A stretch of 12,393 nucleotides of DNA from Clostridia bacterium (lineage in GTDB: Bacteria > Bacillota > Clostridia > Clostridiales > Clostridiaceae): assembly GCA_009930125.1 (NCBI GenBank), contig RZYZ01000044.1, positions 1 to 12,393 on the forward strand, written 5' to 3'. Below are positions 1 to 6,224 of this stretch, piece by piece. Under the pieces are notes generated by a model. It had not been told where the DNA came from and ran no database searches. It saw nothing but the letters and a program-made list of their open reading frames with translations. Made by a program: the position numbers and the translations under genes. Within the stretch, counting starts at the first letter, position 1, and the number at the start of each line of letters is the position of its first letter.

Positions 1-5
1 ATATT

Positions 6-30
6 AGGGTAGAAATACCCCTACCCTTTT
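6..30 (+). terminator. Short hairpin with T-run, probable terminator of a gene left of the window
   Basis: AGGGTAG (6-12) pairs with CTACCCT (21-27) around an 8-nt loop and is followed by TTTT. A competing shorter hairpin, GGGTA-GAAA-TACCC (7-20), has a GNRA tetraloop and uses the same left arm. The T-run on the right suits transcription from the left. No gene is visible to its left in the window, so the gene it serves is unknown. The stem is short and could be only an auxiliary terminator before the stronger one at 51-83. Confidence 0.5.
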
Positions 31-50
31 GTTAAATATACTGTTTCCCT

Positions 51-83
51 AAAAGGACCTGATTTCAGCAATCAGGTCCTTTT
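51..83. terminator. Strong bidirectional intrinsic terminator
   Basis: A perfect 14-bp stem pairs AAAAGGACCTGATT (51-64) with AATCAGGTCCTTTT (70-83) around the 5-nt loop TCAGC. An A-run on one side and a T-run on the other make it work from either strand. It lies about 60 bp beyond the stop of the minus-strand phosphodiesterase gene. It also lies just after the weaker hairpin at 6-30, so it probably ends both that gene and a plus-strand gene left of the window. Confidence 0.85.
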
Positions 84-142
84 CCCTTACATGGATTTTC
101 TGTGATGGGGTTTTGTTTCCTAGAAAAAGTGCTCCATGGTTT

Positions 143-1450
143 TCATAGATCGCTCTCCTCTATGATTTCATGCAGAATTCTTCCGTCGGTGTCATGAAGG
201 ACGGTCCCCATGAGATGGGCGAAGGTGGGGCCTTCATCGATGAGCCGCATGGAAGGAATCTCCACATTCTTTCGGATGCCTCTGCCAGTGGCGAAGAAGA
301 CGGTCTGATAGTCCTCTTTCTCCGGATGGTATCCATGGGTGGACTTTCCATGATGCTCTTCACCTTCAGCATGCTCATCCAGTTTCACCTGAGCCGGTTT
401 CGTGTGGTCGTCTGTGAAGAAGAACCCTTTTTTCGCCTCCAGCATGAAAGCGGCTTTTCTGGTAGCTCCGAAGGACATGGCTTCCTCTCTGGTATAGATT
501 GCTTCTATGCCGATGTCTTCCCGGTCCTTCAGGGTCTTGAGAATCTCATATACCCGCTTCTTCATTTTTTCACTGCCCGGCTCTCTCAGATGAATGTAGC
601 AGGAACCGTCCAGACCTTCCGCATAGGCATCGTAGTCCGTGATTTTCTGGCCTCTGGTTCGGATCAGTCCCTTATCCTTGAAGATGCTGTTCAGATGCAG
701 GGCCGTATGCACAGGAATCTGGTCATGGTCCCCCAGAACAAAGAGGGTGGTCTTGTCCATGATCCCTTCTTCCTCCAGGAGTCTCATGAGGCCAGCCAGT
801 TTCTGATCGTAGCTGAGAAGCGCTTCATGAGCTTCTCTGGAATCATATCCGTATTTGTGCCTCATGGCATCCAGTTCCACGAAATGGATCATCATGACAT
901 TGGGCTTTTTCTCTCTGATGGTGTAGTGGGCTACAGCTTCCACAAACCGGTCCAGTTCAGGCTGGCTTTTTCCATTACGCAGATGTCCGAAACGCCTGTT
1001 GATGTCCAGAAGGTAACCTGGTGTCCCGTTGGCCAGAGAAACGCCCACCTGGGTCTCCCAGAAATGGTTGGCGAACCGTTCAGGGAGATTGTAGGTGATG
1101 GCTGATTTGCCTGTGACGGGCCACAGAAGAGCGCAGGTTGTATAGCCTTTTCTCATAGCGGCATCATAGAAGGTGTCCACCTTTATTCGGTCTCTTGTCC
1201 AGTTCCAGTCCGGGCTTTTCCGGTTCATTTCCAGCAGCGTATTGGATGTGACGCCATGGTTCATGGGATACATTCCGGTGGAAATGCTGCTGTGACAGGG
1301 GTAGGTATTACTGGGATAGACGGAGTAGACCTTCCGGGAGAAGGAGGCGTCCTTCATGAGGCGGCGAAAGCCTGGAAGATTCTCGAGGGTCTTGAGGTCT
1401 CTGCTTCCTAGAGCATCGAAGGAGAGGATGATAAAATATCTTTCTTGCAT
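143..1450 (-). CDS. Alkaline phosphatase superfamily phosphodiesterase / nucleotide pyrophosphatase-like protein
   Basis: This 435-aa protein has the two-metal active site of the nucleotide pyrophosphatase/phosphodiesterase (NPP) branch of the alkaline phosphatase superfamily. All seven expected residues are visible: D12 (SFDALG), the nucleophile T49 (YPSNTYPCHSS), D194 and H198 (ELDAMRHKYG), D241 and H242 (GDHDQ), and H372 (STHGYHP). The family hydrolyses phosphodiester or pyrophosphate bonds, often in nucleotides; the substrate here cannot be read from sequence. No signal peptide or TM segment is seen, so it is probably cytoplasmic. The ATG at 1450 is preferred over in-frame codons up to 1651 because AAAGGAG sits 7 nt before it and the superfamily fold starts directly after (QERYFIILSFDALG). 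Residues about 346-376, just before the last metal ligand, are rich in His and acidic residues. The gene stands alone, divergent from ung, and ends at the 51-83 terminator. The family is certain; the exact reaction is not. Confidence 0.87.
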   Translation of the reverse strand: MQERYFIILSFDALGSRDLKTLENLPGFRRLMKDASFSRKVYSVYPSNTYPCHSSISTGMYPMNHGVTSNTLLEMNRKSPDWNWTRDRIKVDTFYDAAMRKGYTTCALLWPVTGKSAITYNLPERFANHFWETQVGVSLANGTPGYLLDINRRFGHLRNGKSQPELDRFVEAVAHYTIREKKPNVMMIHFVELDAMRHKYGYDSREAHEALLSYDQKLAGLMRLLEEEGIMDKTTLFVLGDHDQIPVHTALHLNSIFKDKGLIRTRGQKITDYDAYAEGLDGSCYIHLREPGSEKMKKRVYEILKTLKDREDIGIEAIYTREEAMSFGATRKAAFMLEAKKGFFFTDDHTKPAQVKLDEHAEGEEHHGKSTHGYHPEKEDYQTVFFATGRGIRKNVEIPSMRLIDEGPTFAHLMGTVLHDTDGRILHEIIEESDL

Positions 1451-1501
1451 AGTGAGCTCCTTTGTCGGTGAAATCTTCTTCATTGGTATCATAATCATAT
1501 T

Positions 1502-1510
1502 AATATAGCA
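1502..1510 (-). promoter_or_regulatory. Possible extended -10 promoter of the phosphodiesterase gene
   Basis: On the minus strand the sequence reads TGC-TATATT, an extended -10 element about 50 bp before the ATG at 1450. The hexamer 17 bp upstream (AGATTC) is a poor -35. The surroundings are AT-rich and other TATGAT-like hexamers lie nearby, so the exact element is uncertain. Confidence 0.35.
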
Positions 1511-1614
1511 TAGAAAAAATAAAAGAATCTGAATACCATCTGAACAATATGGAAACAAGCGGCCTAGAGATCTGGAGGCAATAGGGAGAGAGGAGAGGGA
1601 TTCCTTTTTTACAG

Positions 1615-1644
1615 TTGTCAGAAGGGCAGGAGAACCTGTATGAT
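1615..1644 (+). promoter_or_regulatory. Sigma-A type promoter of ung
   Basis: TTGTCA (1615-1620), an 18-bp spacer and TATGAT (1639-1644) each match the vegetative consensus at 5 of 6 positions. Transcription would begin near 1651, about 35 nt before the ung ATG. The ribosome binding site AAGGAGG at 1672-1678 would then be inside a short leader. Confidence 0.6.
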
Positions 1645-1686
1645 GATACATAATGAAAGAAAAGAGAAGGCAAGGAGGCGATCAGC

Positions 1687-2352
1687 ATGCACATAGGGGA
1701 AAAGAGCTGGGAGAAGATTCTTCAGGATGAAATGGAGAAGCCCTATTTCAGAAAACTCATGGAAGAGCTGGATAAGGCTTATGAACAGGGAAAAGTCTAT
1801 CCGGAGAAACAGGAAATATTCCAGGCTTTCCGACTGACCCCTTATGACAGGGTGAAGGTGGTTCTCCTGGGGCAGGATCCCTACCACGGTAAAGGACAGG
1901 CGGAAGGGCTGGCTTTCTCCGTGAAGAAGGGCGTGAAGATTCCGCCTTCTCTCAGAAACATCTTCAAGGAGCTGGAAGAGGACCTCAAGATTGAAAAACC
2001 CGATCATGGGTCCCTGGTCTCCTGGGCGAAAGAAGGTGTGCTCCTTCTGAATACTGTGCTGACGGTAGAAGAGGGTAGGGCAAACGCCCATGCGGGCATG
2101 GGATGGAAGATCTTCACGGATAGGGTCATAAGGAACCTTGGGCAGAGGGAGGATTCTCTGGTCTTCATCCTGTGGGGCAATCAGGCGAAAGAAAAGGAAA
2201 AATTCATAGCAGAGCATCATAGAATCATCTCTTCTGTCCATCCCAGTCCCTTGTCGGCAAGAAGAGGTTTCTTCGGTTCAAAGCCTTTTTCAAAGACCAA
2301 TGACTTTCTTCAGGAAATGGGCACAAGTCCTGTGAACTGGAAGATCAAATAG
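1687..2352 (+). CDS. ung: Uracil-DNA glycosylase, family 1
   Basis: This enzyme removes uracil from DNA, arising from dUMP incorporation or cytosine deamination, and begins base excision repair in the cytoplasm. The 221-aa length is normal for bacterial Ung. The water-activating loop GQDPYHG is at 62-68 with catalytic D64. The uracil-pocket segment LLLNTVLTV is near 119-127 with N122. The minor-groove Leu-intercalation loop HPSPLSA is at 185-191 with H185. The start is set by AAGGAGG 8 nt before the ATG. The gene is monocistronic, with a promoter at 1615-1644 and a terminator at 2391-2431 shared with the convergent ABC operon. Nothing in it looks altered. Confidence 0.97.
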   Translation: MHIGEKSWEKILQDEMEKPYFRKLMEELDKAYEQGKVYPEKQEIFQAFRLTPYDRVKVVLLGQDPYHGKGQAEGLAFSVKKGVKIPPSLRNIFKELEEDLKIEKPDHGSLVSWAKEGVLLLNTVLTVEEGRANAHAGMGWKIFTDRVIRNLGQREDSLVFILWGNQAKEKEKFIAEHHRIISSVHPSPLSARRGFFGSKPFSKTNDFLQEMGTSPVNWKIK

Positions 2353-2390
2353 GGAAAGGTATTTTCCCGATGAACCGTCTTGATGCAGCG

Positions 2391-2431
2391 AAAAGCAGCA
2401 GATCATCCTTGCCGATGAGTCTGCTGCTTTT
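2391..2431. terminator. Bidirectional terminator between ung and the ABC transport operon
   Basis: A perfect 12-bp stem pairs AAAAGCAGCAGA (2391-2402) with TCTGCTGCTTTT (2420-2431). It continues inward with TCATC (2403-2407) against GATGA (2414-2418) past one bulged G, leaving a CTTGCC loop. The plus side continues into a T-rich tract, and the minus side has TTTTCG. It sits between the ends of two convergent transcription units (2352 and 2457) and probably serves both. Confidence 0.88.
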
Positions 2432-2456
2432 CATTTTATTTCAATGTACGGATCTT

Positions 2457-2819
2457 TCAGTATGTTTCTTCCAGCTCTTCCAGATGATTTTCCATATCCT
2501 TGGGCAGAAGCACCATGGACGTCAGAAGGAAGGCTGCTGCCAATGAGCCCAGAAAAAGGAAAGTGATCAGAAGTCCTTCTCCGATTAGTACAGGGTCTGC
2601 ACCTTTCCAGGGGATCTCTTCGAATTTCCTCATAGTGAGGCGGTATAGAATTGTGAGAATCAGCGTTTCGGCACCAAGAAGGATGTTTTTCAGTCTGATC
2701 TTCTTCGAGAGTTCCTTCTGGATTCTGTAACGGCTGTTTCCTACAGTGAGGATGGTCCGAGCTCCTTTTTTCAGTTCACCCTGAAGCATGACCTTTGCCC
2801 GGGATGGTTTCTTCCTCAT
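2457..2819 (-). CDS. Small two-TM membrane protein, last gene of the ABC operon, unknown function
   Basis: I do not recognise this 120-aa protein. It has a basic N-terminal region (residues 1-44, many Lys/Arg). Two hydrophobic segments follow at about 45-61 and 78-105, then an acidic C-tail (about 108-120) rich in Glu. By the positive-inside rule both ends are probably cytoplasmic, with a short outside loop near FEEIPWKGADP (66-76). The ATG lies 5 nt after the permease stop, with no clear Shine-Dalgarno sequence, which suggests translational coupling. An alternative in-frame ATG is at residue 11. Position and coupling suggest an accessory subunit or assembly factor of the ABC transporter; that is inference from context only. 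Confidence 0.72.
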   Translation of the reverse strand: MRKKPSRAKVMLQGELKKGARTILTVGNSRYRIQKELSKKIRLKNILLGAETLILTILYRLTMRKFEEIPWKGADPVLIGEGLLITFLFLGSLAAAFLLTSMVLLPKDMENHLEELEETY

Positions 2820-2824
2820 ACAGG

Positions 2825-4504
2825 TCAGGATAGTTCAGCAAATCTCTTTTCCACGGTCTTCATGAGAATAAAGTGGAAGACCACGGAGAGTATGCTTAAC
2901 AGGAGAAAGGCTACCATGAAGCCGGTGAAATAAGTCGGCGCAATCTTCACGCCCAGGAAGATGCTGAGGGCAGTGAGCCCGAAGCCCATGAACATGTGGA
3001 TCACGGAGTTGAAGTTCTGCTTCACGGCTTTCTGCTCGGTGTCCCAGTTGAGTTTTGGCCATAGGGTATCCATGAGGATGCCCGCCTGATTCACCACAAG
3101 TGATGCCAGGAGCACAATGACCAGCGAAAGCAGAATGAACAGGAGATCCACCTGGAACAGGAAGACCATGATGCCATAGAGAATCACCAGTGCCAGAGCC
3201 TCCACATAGAAGGAGCTGAGAATCTTGGCGTAGATCTGTGTGCTGTAGGGAACCGGAATGTATTTCAGGAAGTAGAAATTCTTGCCTTCCCTTGAAATGG
3301 CCGTGGAAGAGATGATGTTCACAGAGCCCAGGAGAAATCCTACTCCTGCCATGCCCACGATAAGTACACCCTCATCCACAGAACGGATGAAGCCCAGCAC
3401 CTGGAGCATTTCATCCTTGTCACCGGAGCTCCCCATGAAAATGGGAAAGAGGATGAACAGAGGATAAATGAGACTGATCAGAACGCAGTTGAGAAAGTAG
3501 ATGGGCGTTCTGAAAAGCAGCTTCAGTTCCTTCAGAGAGTAGGAAAGTAGAATGCCTTTTCTGGCGGTTCCTTTCTGCAGATCCTCTGCGGATAACACCT
3601 TTCTGCTTGCCTTGCTTTCCGATACACCGATGACGCCTTTGAAGTAGATGGCATTTCCGATGAGAAAGAACACTCCCAGGGCTACGGCGCTGGCGGCAAT
3701 CATGGCCAGAACGTAGAGGAGCCCCGCAACGGACTCATAGCCGATGAGCGCTTCCGTAGCGAAGAAGCTTGTGGGAAACACAAGTCCTGTGACTCGGAAA
3801 ATCGGAAGCTCCGCGATGTTTCCGATGACAAGTTCGCTTCCCTGGTTCATCCGGTTGGTCAGAAACTGGATCCCGAAATTGAACCCCAGGGCCACCATGA
3901 GACTCAGTACACCGGCAATCATGTTGAATCGGTCACGATTCTTGAACCGGTTGCTGAAACGCATGATCACCATGGATAAAATAGAGGCGATGGTCAGCGG
4001 AAATACCGGCACCAGAATCAGTGTGACCAGCGTATAGATATAGTAAAGTATGCCAGCGGAGTCCTTGATGCCGAAAATCACAAGAATCGGCAGAAAGAAC
4101 ACGAGAATGATGAAATACTCATAGACCAGAGATACAAGGAACTTCGATGTCAGGATCTCTCCACCGCTGATGGGCAGATACAGATAGTTGTCCACATCCT
4201 TTGAAAAGTAGAAGACATTCATGACATAGAAGATTCCGAACATGAAAACCATGATGCCGGCAGCGGGAATCAGAAGCCTTATGAGCAGGGATTCCATCTC
4301 CATGACGGCCAGGGTGTCGTAGAGATCGGAAATCATGAATCCGAAACTGAGTCCCATGGTGACCATAAGAAACAGAACCAGAAGGATGACCTTCCATTTG
4401 GAGCTGAAGAAGGATTTCTTCGTGCTTCTGCCCACCATGTTGCTCAGGGTTTCGTCATTTTTGAACATGGCTCGGGTCAGAACAAAAATACTATTCTTCA
4501 TCAT
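2825..4504 (-). CDS. ABC exporter permease, large duplicated ABC-2-like membrane subunit
   Basis: This 559-aa integral membrane protein has about 12 predicted TM segments: near 38-58, 74-97, 125-146, 153-180, 193-215, 259-284, 334-357, 378-400, 432-451, 453-474, 503-521 and 527-549. A cytoplasmic stretch around 290-332 separates two halves. Each half holds a similar short motif, a charged patch followed by an aromatic/Pro segment and a Lys-containing helix (SKDVDNYLYLPIS at 101-113; SREGKNFYFLKYIPVPYS at 404-421). This suggests two fused ABC-2 permease units. The start codon overlaps the end of the ATPase gene by 14 bp, with GGAG 7 nt before the ATG; a second ATG follows directly. It should form the membrane path for the adjacent ATPase. 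The substrate is unknown; lipid, peptide or antibiotic export are all possible. Confidence 0.85.
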   Translation of the reverse strand: MMKNSIFVLTRAMFKNDETLSNMVGRSTKKSFFSSKWKVILLVLFLMVTMGLSFGFMISDLYDTLAVMEMESLLIRLLIPAAGIMVFMFGIFYVMNVFYFSKDVDNYLYLPISGGEILTSKFLVSLVYEYFIILVFFLPILVIFGIKDSAGILYYIYTLVTLILVPVFPLTIASILSMVIMRFSNRFKNRDRFNMIAGVLSLMVALGFNFGIQFLTNRMNQGSELVIGNIAELPIFRVTGLVFPTSFFATEALIGYESVAGLLYVLAMIAASAVALGVFFLIGNAIYFKGVIGVSESKASRKVLSAEDLQKGTARKGILLSYSLKELKLLFRTPIYFLNCVLISLIYPLFILFPIFMGSSGDKDEMLQVLGFIRSVDEGVLIVGMAGVGFLLGSVNIISSTAISREGKNFYFLKYIPVPYSTQIYAKILSSFYVEALALVILYGIMVFLFQVDLLFILLSLVIVLLASLVVNQAGILMDTLWPKLNWDTEQKAVKQNFNSVIHMFMGFGLTALSIFLGVKIAPTYFTGFMVAFLLLSILSVVFHFILMKTVEKRFAELS

Positions 4505-5309
4505 TTGTCATCTCCAGGAATATTTTCTCCAGTCCTTCGTTTTCACTGACCAGTTCCCTGAGTTCGGTCATGGTGCCGCAGAACATGAGCTTGCCTTTGT
4601 TGATGATACCGACGCGGTCGCATACCTTCTCGGCCACTTCCAGCACGTGGGTGGAGAAGAATACCACGTTCCCCTTGTCAGCATGTTCTCTCATCATTTC
4701 CTTCAGATAGAAGGAGGATTTCGGGTCCAGACCCGTCATGGGTTCATCCAGAATCCAGAGACTGGGATCATGAATCAGTGCCCCCATGATGATGATTTTC
4801 TGCCTCATGCCATGGGAGTAGCTTGAGATGTAATCACCCAGCGCATCTTCCATATCGAAGCGTTTAGCGAGCGCATCGATGCGTTCCTGTCTTACACCGC
4901 TTTCCACATTGTAGATGTCACCCATGAAATTCAGGTATTCCAGTCCCTTCAGTCTCAGAAAGATATCCGGACTGTCAGGAACGAATCCGAACTGCCTTTT
5001 GTATGAAATCGGATCCTTTTCTAGGGTCATGTCATTGATGACGATTTCTCCGCCATCAGGAGTGGTGATGCCTGTGAGCATCTTGATGGTGGTGGTTTTG
5101 CCTGCCCCGTTGGGTCCCAGGAAACCGAAAATCTCACCAGGTCTCAGATCCAGTGTGAGATGGTCCACAGCTTTCACTTTTCCGCCATAGACTTTGGATA
5201 CGTCTTTTATTGAAATCATATGCTTTTGTCGGCAGACGAGGTATCTGCCGTCCTCCATTTGAATTTTCCTGACTTCGTGCTTAGGAATGTCCGGCAGGAA
5301 TACAGACAT
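4491..5309 (-). CDS. ABC transporter ATP-binding protein (exporter type)
   Basis: This is the ATPase that drives the permease encoded downstream. Counting from the furthest start (272 aa), Walker A GPNGAGKTT is at 65-73 and the signature YSHGM, a variant of LSGGQ common in exporter ATPases, is at 164-168. Walker B LWILDEP is at 184-190, the D-loop GLD at 193-195 and the switch His at H221 (STHVLE). The domain is complete. The start is uncertain. The usual domain start, MISIKDVSKVYGGK, is residue 31 (ATG 5219) but has no ribosome binding site. ATGs at 5309 and 5258 each follow a GTCAGGAAAA sequence. If the promoter at 5329-5357 is used, the site for 5309 falls at the transcript's 5' end, which favours 5258 (255 aa). 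The gene is first in a three-gene operon. Confidence 0.92.
   Translation of the reverse strand: MSVFLPDIPKHEVRKIQMEDGRYLVCRQKHMISIKDVSKVYGGKVKAVDHLTLDLRPGEIFGFLGPNGAGKTTTIKMLTGITTPDGGEIVINDMTLEKDPISYKRQFGFVPDSPDIFLRLKGLEYLNFMGDIYNVESGVRQERIDALAKRFDMEDALGDYISSYSHGMRQKIIIMGALIHDPSLWILDEPMTGLDPKSSFYLKEMMREHADKGNVVFFSTHVLEVAEKVCDRVGIINKGKLMFCGTMTELRELVSENEGLEKIFLEMTNDEE
5230..5250 (-). other. Hairpin in the 5' part of the ABC ATPase gene
   Basis: A perfect 7-bp inverted repeat, CGGCAGA (5230-5236) and TCTGCCG (5244-5250), has a 7-nt loop. It lies between the candidate ATG at 5258 and the domain-start ATG at 5219. It could be part of the coding sequence or a leader structure, depending on which start is real. 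No T-run follows, so it is not a typical terminator. Confidence 0.35.
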
Positions 5310-5328
5310 TCAGATTTTTCCTGACTAA

Positions 5329-5357
5329 AATATAACAAAATGAGTCGCTATAGTAAA
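5329..5357 (-). promoter_or_regulatory. Sigma-A type promoter of the ABC transport operon
   Basis: Read on the minus strand, TTTACT (5352-5357), a 17-bp spacer and TATATT (5329-5334) form a reasonable vegetative promoter. Transcription would start near 5322. A 9-bp inverted repeat, TTCAGATTT (5309-5317) and AAATCTGAA (5392-5400), flanks it. The rest of the gap up to about 5520 holds no recognisable gene, RNA or repeat. Confidence 0.5.
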
Positions 5358-5519
5358 GGGCGAAGTCGTGAAGAAAAATGATATATTTCTTAAATCTGAA
5401 GTATTTTCAGTGTCACTTAAAGTCTACATCATTCGCAGGATCATTCTTTGACTGTCAGGTCTCAAATAATCGAGAGCCATTACTTCCTGTTTACAGTGTG
5501 ACCAGAAGGTGTACGGCCC

Positions 5520-5549
5520 AAAGAAAAAGCACCCTCAAAAGGATGCTTT
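5520..5549 (-). terminator. Intrinsic terminator of mscL
   Basis: In the minus-strand RNA, AAAGCAUCC (5549-5541) pairs with GGGUGCUUU (5534-5526) around the loop UUUUGA, with one G-U pair. A U-rich run (about 5528-5520) follows. In the other orientation that G-U pair becomes an A-C mismatch, so the structure is built for the minus strand. It lies about 25 bp after the mscL stop. Confidence 0.82.
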
Positions 5550-5573
5550 CGTTCTGGCTTCTATGGGTATTTC

Positions 5574-5957
5574 CTATTTTTCCTTCAGCAGGTCTCTGAT
5601 CTCCGTCAGCAGCACCTCTTCTGTGGTTGGAACAGGAGAAGCGGCAGGAGCCTCCTCTTCTTTTTTCTTCATCCGTGTAATCAGCTTGATCACAAAGAAG
5701 ATGGTCAGTGCCACAATAAGGAAATTGACGATGGCCTGAATGAACAGTCCGACCATGATGGGTGTGCCGTTTGCTGTGAATGAAAGCTCGGAAAAGTCCG
5801 GGATGGAAAAGATTGCAGCAATCAGCGGCATGATGATGTCATCCACAAAGGATGTGATGATTGCACGGAAAGCACCACCGATGATGACAGCAACTGCCAG
5901 GTCTACGACATTTCCTTTGATGGCGAATTCCTTGAATTCCTTGATAAAAGTTTTCAT
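5574..5957 (-). CDS. mscL: Large-conductance mechanosensitive channel MscL
   Basis: MscL forms a pentameric pore in the cytoplasmic membrane that opens under high tension and releases solutes during osmotic downshock. At 127 aa the length is typical. The N-terminal amphipathic helix MKTFIKEFKEFAIKGNV is followed by the pore-lining TM1 (about 14-45: NVVDLAVAVIIGGAF, then the conserved FVDDIIMPLI). A periplasmic loop spans about 52-67 and TM2 about 68-94. The C-terminal cytoplasmic part has a charged RMKKKEEE cluster and the terminal helix EEVLLTEIRDLLKEK. The ATG at 5957 is chosen because AGGAGGTG lies 5 nt before it and the protein then starts as usual for the family; an in-frame ATG at 5981 would place that ribosome binding site inside the gene. 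It is monocistronic, with its own terminator, and divergent from lepB. Confidence 0.96.
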   Translation of the reverse strand: MKTFIKEFKEFAIKGNVVDLAVAVIIGGAFRAIITSFVDDIIMPLIAAIFSIPDFSELSFTANGTPIMVGLFIQAIVNFLIVALTIFFVIKLITRMKKKEEEAPAASPVPTTEEVLLTEIRDLLKEK

Positions 5958-6006
5958 AATTTCACCTCCTGGGATAATCATATCATAGAATGCCTATATA
6001 GTAGAA

Positions 6007-6016
6007 GATAATTATC
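6007..6016. promoter_or_regulatory. Short perfect palindrome in the mscL-lepB gap
   Basis: GATAATTATC is a perfect 10-bp palindrome about 50 bp upstream of the mscL ATG, in the likely mscL promoter region. No convincing -35/-10 pair for mscL was found around it. It may be a regulator site, but short AT-rich palindromes also arise by chance. Confidence 0.2.
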
Positions 6017-6081
6017 GGGTCCTTTGGATACAAGAAGACTGTAAGGTTACGATAAGCAGAAGTGATGTTTTTCGGATGGAT

Positions 6082-6126
6082 TTTACAAAATGTAAACTGC
6101 CTCCAGGTATGGTATACTGTAGTATA
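6082..6126 (+). promoter_or_regulatory. lepB cluster promoter with two operator-like dyads
   Basis: An extended -10, TGG-TATACT (6110-6118), is the best plus-strand promoter element in this gap. The -35 is weak (TGTAAA, 6091-6096, 16-bp spacer). Two dyads overlap it. TTTACA-AAA-TGTAAA (6082-6096) covers the -35, and TATACT-GT-AGTATA (6113-6126) includes the -10 and the predicted start area. Their centres are about 30 bp apart, near three helical turns. A leader of roughly 100 nt would precede the lepB ATG. The arrangement suggests repression of the lepB-pepV-ftsH cluster; no specific regulator is recognised. Confidence 0.4.
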
Positions 6127-6224
6127 GTAGATTTCACAGAAAAAGAGGCACCTGAATACTTTAATGCATATTTTAGGAAACGGGTTCATAATTAATAAAG
6201 AGTATATTGAAAGTAGGTCACATT

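Noticed and set aside
170..1105. A 311-codon open frame on the plus strand
   Set aside because: It runs antisense through the phosphodiesterase, whose full set of active-site residues supports the minus strand. The antisense product has no recognisable motif.
5378..5599. A 73-codon plus-strand frame in the gap right of the ABC operon
   Set aside because: It has no ribosome binding site, runs through the mscL terminator into the end of mscL, and its product has no family features.
5973..6016. Fur-box-like GATAAT sequences before mscL
   Set aside because: GATAATCATATCAT and GATAATTATC share hexamers with the Fur consensus but do not make a 19-bp or 7-1-7 site, and mscL has no expected iron link.
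5983..6189. A 68-codon minus-strand frame between mscL and lepB
   Set aside because: It crosses the predicted lepB promoter and dyads, has no ribosome binding site, and has unusual aromatic/Cys composition typical of non-coding AT-rich DNA.
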